10,301 nucleotides of DNA from Frankiales bacterium (GTDB lineage: Bacteria > Actinomycetota > Actinomycetes > Mycobacteriales > Jatrophihabitantaceae), in the NCBI GenBank assembly GCA_025963265.1, contig JAOPUY010000548.1, forward strand, positions 1 through 10,301. Reading direction: 5' to 3'. Position numbers and translations under genes: made by a program. Each line of letters starts with the position of its first letter. The stretch's first letter is position 1. Below, piece by piece: positions 8,901-10,301 of the stretch. The notes below the pieces were generated by a model. That model was not told the origin of the DNA. It was given only the letters and a program-made list of their open reading frames with translations, and did not search any database.

Positions 8901-10301
8901 ACTGGGGCGGCGACAGCCCTTATTTCGCCGGCACCATCGACGAGGCCGCGGTGTACTCCACCGAGCTGACCGCGAGTCAGATCGCCGCGCATTACAACGC
9001 CTCGCCGTCCACGATCGTCAACCACGCGCCGACGGCGGCGTTCTCGGCGACCGTCACGAACCTCTCGGCCTCCTTCGATGGGACGGCCTCGACCGACTCG
9101 GACGGCTCCATCGCCAGCTACGCCTGGGACTTCGGTGACGGCCAGACCGGCACCGGGCCGGCGCCGACCCACACCTACGCCGCTGCGGGCCCCTACTCGG
9201 TCTCGCTCGTCGTCACCGACAACAGCGCTGCCCCGAGCCCGGCCGTGACGCACACGGTCACCACGACCGAGCCACCGCCGGTGAATGTGGCGCCGACCGC
9301 GGCCTTCACCTCGGTGACCTCGAACCTCTCAGTCTCCTTCGACGCGAGCGCCTCGACTGATTCCGACGGTTCCGTGGTCGGCTACGCCTGGGACTTCGGG
9401 GACGGCTCGACCGGCACCGGGGTGACGGCGACGCACGTCTACGCCGCGGCCGGCAGTTACAGCGTCTCGTTGATCGTGACCGACAACAGCGCGGCCAGCA
9501 GCGCCGCCGTGACCCACTCGGTGGCGCCGACCGCGCCGCCGAACGTGGCGCCGATCGCGGCGTTCACCGTCTCGGTGGCCAACTTGGTCGCGACCTTCAA
9601 CGCGGCCTCATCGGGGGACCCCGACGGCCAAATCGCCAGCTACGCCTGGCAATTCGGCGATGGCGCGACAAGCTCGTCGATGAATCCGGCGCACACCTAT
9701 GCCGCCGCCGGCCCGCACACGGTGTCGCTGATCGTCACCGACAACCGCGGCGCGACCGACATCGTCACCCGCACGGTCACGACCACCGCGCCGCCGCTGG
9801 CCAAGACCGGCGGGCGTTTGGTGGCGGTGGCGCCGGCTCGGTTGTTGGACACGCGGTCGGGGGTGGGTGCGGTGAAGGCGGCGCTGGGGGCGGATCGGTC
9901 GGTGTCGGTTCCGGTGTTGGGTCGGGGCGGGGTGCCGTCGGTCGGGGTGTCGGCGGTGGTGTTGAACGTGACGGTGACGGCTCCGTCGGCGTCGGGGTAT
10001 GTGACGGTGTGGGCGAGTGGGCGGTCTCGTCCGGCGGCGTCGAATTTGAACTTTGTGAAGGGTGAGACGGTTCCGAACTTGGTGATCGCGCCGGTGGGGG
10101 CTGATGGCCGGGTGGAGTTGTTCAACGGTTCGGGGGGGACGGTGCAGTTGTTGGCCGACGTCTCGGGCTACTACACGTCGGGTCCGGCGGTGGCCGGCGG
10201 TTTGGTGGCGGTGGCGCCGGCTCGGTTGTTGGACACGCGGTCGGGGGTGGGTGCGGTGAAGGCGGCGCTGGGGGCGGATCGGTCGGTGTCGGTTCCGGTG
10301 T
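5942..10301 (+). CDS. Large secreted multidomain protein (propeller-like, Fn3-like, 2x LamG, 3x PKD, C-terminal 128-aa modules), 3'-truncated by window edge
   Basis: The frame is open for 1453 codons to the right edge. Residues 1-37 form a signal peptide: basic MRARFCFGRK, an Ala/Val-rich core, then ASA|V. Residues 60-430 hold (V/I)Y(V/I)GG.F blade motifs at about 75, 135, 184 and 234, a diverged one near 289 and one near 419, as in delta-60-type beta-propellers. C320 and C343 in this part may form a disulfide. An Fn3-like stretch (about 449-553) follows, then LamG-like domains at about 560-787 and 801-1020. PKD domains with W(D/Q)FGDG cores follow at W1062, W1150 and W1236. From 1292 come 128-residue modules containing RLLDTRSGVGA, SAVVLNVTVTAP, SNLNF and LADVSGYY. 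This is probably an exported adhesive or polysaccharide-binding protein; no catalytic motif is recognised. GGGGGA places the start at ATG 5942; ATGs at 5936, 5918 and 5882 are in frame but badly placed. Confidence 0.95.
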   Translation, partial: MRARFCFGRKATAGAAASALVASVLAAIVIAAPSASAVPGPILARAAGNVTADALPTAQIDGVAWSQAILGDTVYVGGSFANARPAGVALNGVGSEARTNLMSYTLSTGVMTSWAPNVNGAIKAVTLSPDHSRLYIGGSFTTVNGATHNRIAAFDTATGALISTFAPNVDATVNAIAATDTTVYVGGLFSKGDGNARGRLAAFTAATGAVTTWNPNADYNVAAVLISPDGTRVYAGGAFQNVGGQAEYGLVATDATTGAVVNWPVNLTVQDAGQNAGITSLSTDGTNIYGTGYVFGAGGNLEGAFNANPTTGAINWIESCHGDTYDSYEMANTVYVVSHEHFCGDVGAFPQTSPTWTFQHTTAFTVQATGTLGHNPYGGYTDWFGTPSPSQLNWYPDMTVGSYTGQSQSAWTVTGNGQYLVEGGEFPTVNGAAQQGLVRFAVPAIAPNKQGPRVSGSNFVPNVVSLSPGVVRVSFPLNYDRDDKTLNYTVTRTLNGVKTTVYTLTADSEFWNRPNVGFTDTTVPPGSTVSYKLAAADDDLNTVTGNSASITLPIGTAAPLSQYAQDVEADGASHYWRFDESSGSTGYDWAGYDDLSVGSGVTDGATGAILASSDTAATFDSSAVDVNKANTGFAVDPTAISGPDTFTEEAWFQTTSSTGGKIVGFGDSSTGNSSNYDRHIYMDASGKVYFGVYTGNTVTIGTPTAYNDGHWHYVVASMDANGMTLYVDGKRIGRNAGVTAGQAYTGYWRIGGDSSWSGANYFNGAIDDVAIYPTAISLATVQKHFIDAGGSLPVAAPVPTDSYGQAVYASQPDLYYRLDDTTGTTAVDSSGNANNGVYNGGELLGVASPVSGLTGTAATFDGAAGTLASGAQVPAPSVYTEELWFNTSTHAGGKLIGFGNEQDGLSTNYDRHVYMDDDGQLEFGTYSGQENLATSPLTYNDGKWHYLVATQGSDGMKLYVDDALVATNPQAQAQANTGYWRIGGDADWGGDSPYFAGTIDEAAVYSTELTASQIAAHYNASPSTIVNHAPTAAFSATVTNLSASFDGTASTDSDGSIASYAWDFGDGQTGTGPAPTHTYAAAGPYSVSLVVTDNSAAPSPAVTHTVTTTEPPPVNVAPTAAFTSVTSNLSVSFDASASTDSDGSVVGYAWDFGDGSTGTGVTATHVYAAAGSYSVSLIVTDNSAASSAAVTHSVAPTAPPNVAPIAAFTVSVANLVATFNAASSGDPDGQIASYAWQFGDGATSSSMNPAHTYAAAGPHTVSLIVTDNRGATDIVTRTVTTTAPPLAKTGGRLVAVAPARLLDTRSGVGAVKAALGADRSVSVPVLGRGGVPSVGVSAVVLNVTVTAPSASGYVTVWASGRSRPAASNLNFVKGETVPNLVIAPVGADGRVELFNGSGGTVQLLADVSGYYTSGPAVAGGLVAVAPARLLDTRSGVGAVKAALGADRSVSVPV
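7619..8302 (+). repeat. LamG-like domain copy 1 (protein-level tandem duplication)
   Basis: This segment encodes a concanavalin/LamG-type jelly-roll: HYWRFDESSG, TFTEEAWFQT, NYDRHIYMD, YNDGHWHYVVASMD, LYVDG and TGYWRIGGD. It shares these landmarks in the same order with the next segment, which begins about 14 residues after this one ends. LamG domains usually bind glycans or proteins. The ends are approximate. Confidence 0.8.
8342..9001 (+). repeat. LamG-like domain copy 2
   Basis: This is the second jelly-roll: LYYRLDDTTG, VYTEELWFNT, NYDRHVYMDDDG, YNDGKWHYLVATQG, LYVDD and TGYWRIGGD. The TGYWRIGGD motifs of the two copies are 696 bases (232 residues) apart. Many positions have diverged, so the duplication is not recent, unlike the C-terminal modules. 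Confidence 0.8.
9020..9799 (+). repeat. Three tandem PKD domains
   Basis: Three units of about 86-88 residues begin near 9020, 9287 and 9545. Each opens with (H/V)AP(T/I)AAF and contains SYAW.FGDG or GYAWDFGDG, HTYAAAG or HVYAAAG, VSLIVTDN or VSLVVTDN, and ends in a Thr/Pro-rich linker. The third has Gln instead of Asp after the core Trp (WQFGDG). PKD domains are Ig-like spacers common in surface and secreted proteins. Linkers rich in T, P, E and A separate the units. Confidence 0.9.
9815..10198 (+). repeat. C-terminal module 1 (384 bp, 128 residues), G-ending codons
   Basis: This is a complete module from RLVAVAPARLLDTRSG through LLADVSGYY plus a short linker. It resembles an unnamed module often seen in multiples at the ends of actinobacterial secreted proteins. 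By hand count about 91 of 128 codons end in G, 19 in T, 18 in C and none in A, against mainly C-ending codons in the preceding LamG and PKD parts. The last dozen codons (GCC GAC GTC TCG GGC TAC TAC) return to the C-ending style. Confidence 0.85.
10199..10301 (+). repeat. C-terminal module 2, cut by window edge
   Basis: From 10200 to the edge all 102 bases are identical to 9816-9917, a period of 384 bp. Silent positions are conserved too, so the copies are recent or kept alike by gene conversion. At least one more module therefore follows module 1; the true number and the stop codon are outside the window. Confidence 0.9.

Noticed and set aside
8182..9138. A 318-residue plus-strand frame within the LamG region.
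   Set aside because: It is an Arg-rich shift of the secreted-protein frame, which is continuous and domain-bearing through this segment.
9855..9905. A G-quadruplex in the G-rich C-terminal module.
   Set aside because: Only three runs of three or more G occur close together; the rest are GG pairs. The sequence alone does not support a stable four-run quadruplex.

Overview
The window is high-G+C DNA with strong third-position C/G bias. Its gene content is typical of Actinomycetota: a GAF-ANTAR regulator, an FtsH with an apparently leaderless start, and a large secreted propeller/LamG/PKD protein ending in 'LDTRSG...ADVSGYY' repeats. The genus cannot be fixed from sequence alone. A soil-type filamentous or coryneform actinomycete is the best inference.

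Layout, left to right. (1) 1-2834, plus strand: the 3' part of selA followed 4 bases later by complete selB. This is a selenocysteine-insertion operon; selD, the tRNA-Sec gene and any selenoprotein lie outside the window. (2) 2851-2899: an 18-bp tandem repeat between the convergent selB and ftsH genes. It repeats the ftsH stop codon three times in frame. (3) 2888-4792, minus strand: a complete FtsH-type membrane AAA+ zinc protease with no long C-terminal tail and a start that looks leaderless. (4) 4793-4986: a divergent intergenic region with a 24-bp palindrome over a possible -10 box, and a pairing that could mask the ribosome binding site of the next gene. (5) 4987-5709, plus strand: a GAF-ANTAR transcription antiterminator. 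(6) 5710-5941: a relatively AT-rich regulatory gap with inverted repeats, a possible promoter and a leader that can fold in two mutually exclusive ways. (7) 5942 to the window edge, plus strand: at least 1453 codons of a secreted mosaic protein. In order it has a signal peptide, a beta-propeller-like region, an Fn3-like region, two LamG-like domains, three PKD domains and the start of an array of 128-residue C-terminal modules.

How the genes relate: selA and selB work together. SelA makes Sec-tRNA(Sec) and SelB delivers it to in-frame UGA codons. ftsH, the GAF-ANTAR gene and the secreted protein look like three independent transcription units. The GAF-ANTAR protein could in principle act on a neighbouring leader RNA, but I found no canonical dual-hexaloop ANTAR target here. 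The most notable signals are the abrupt change of codon usage at about 9811 together with nucleotide-identical module repeats in the secreted gene, and the possible RNA switch in that gene's leader. No clearly new multi-gene system (defence, CRISPR, mobile element) is visible.
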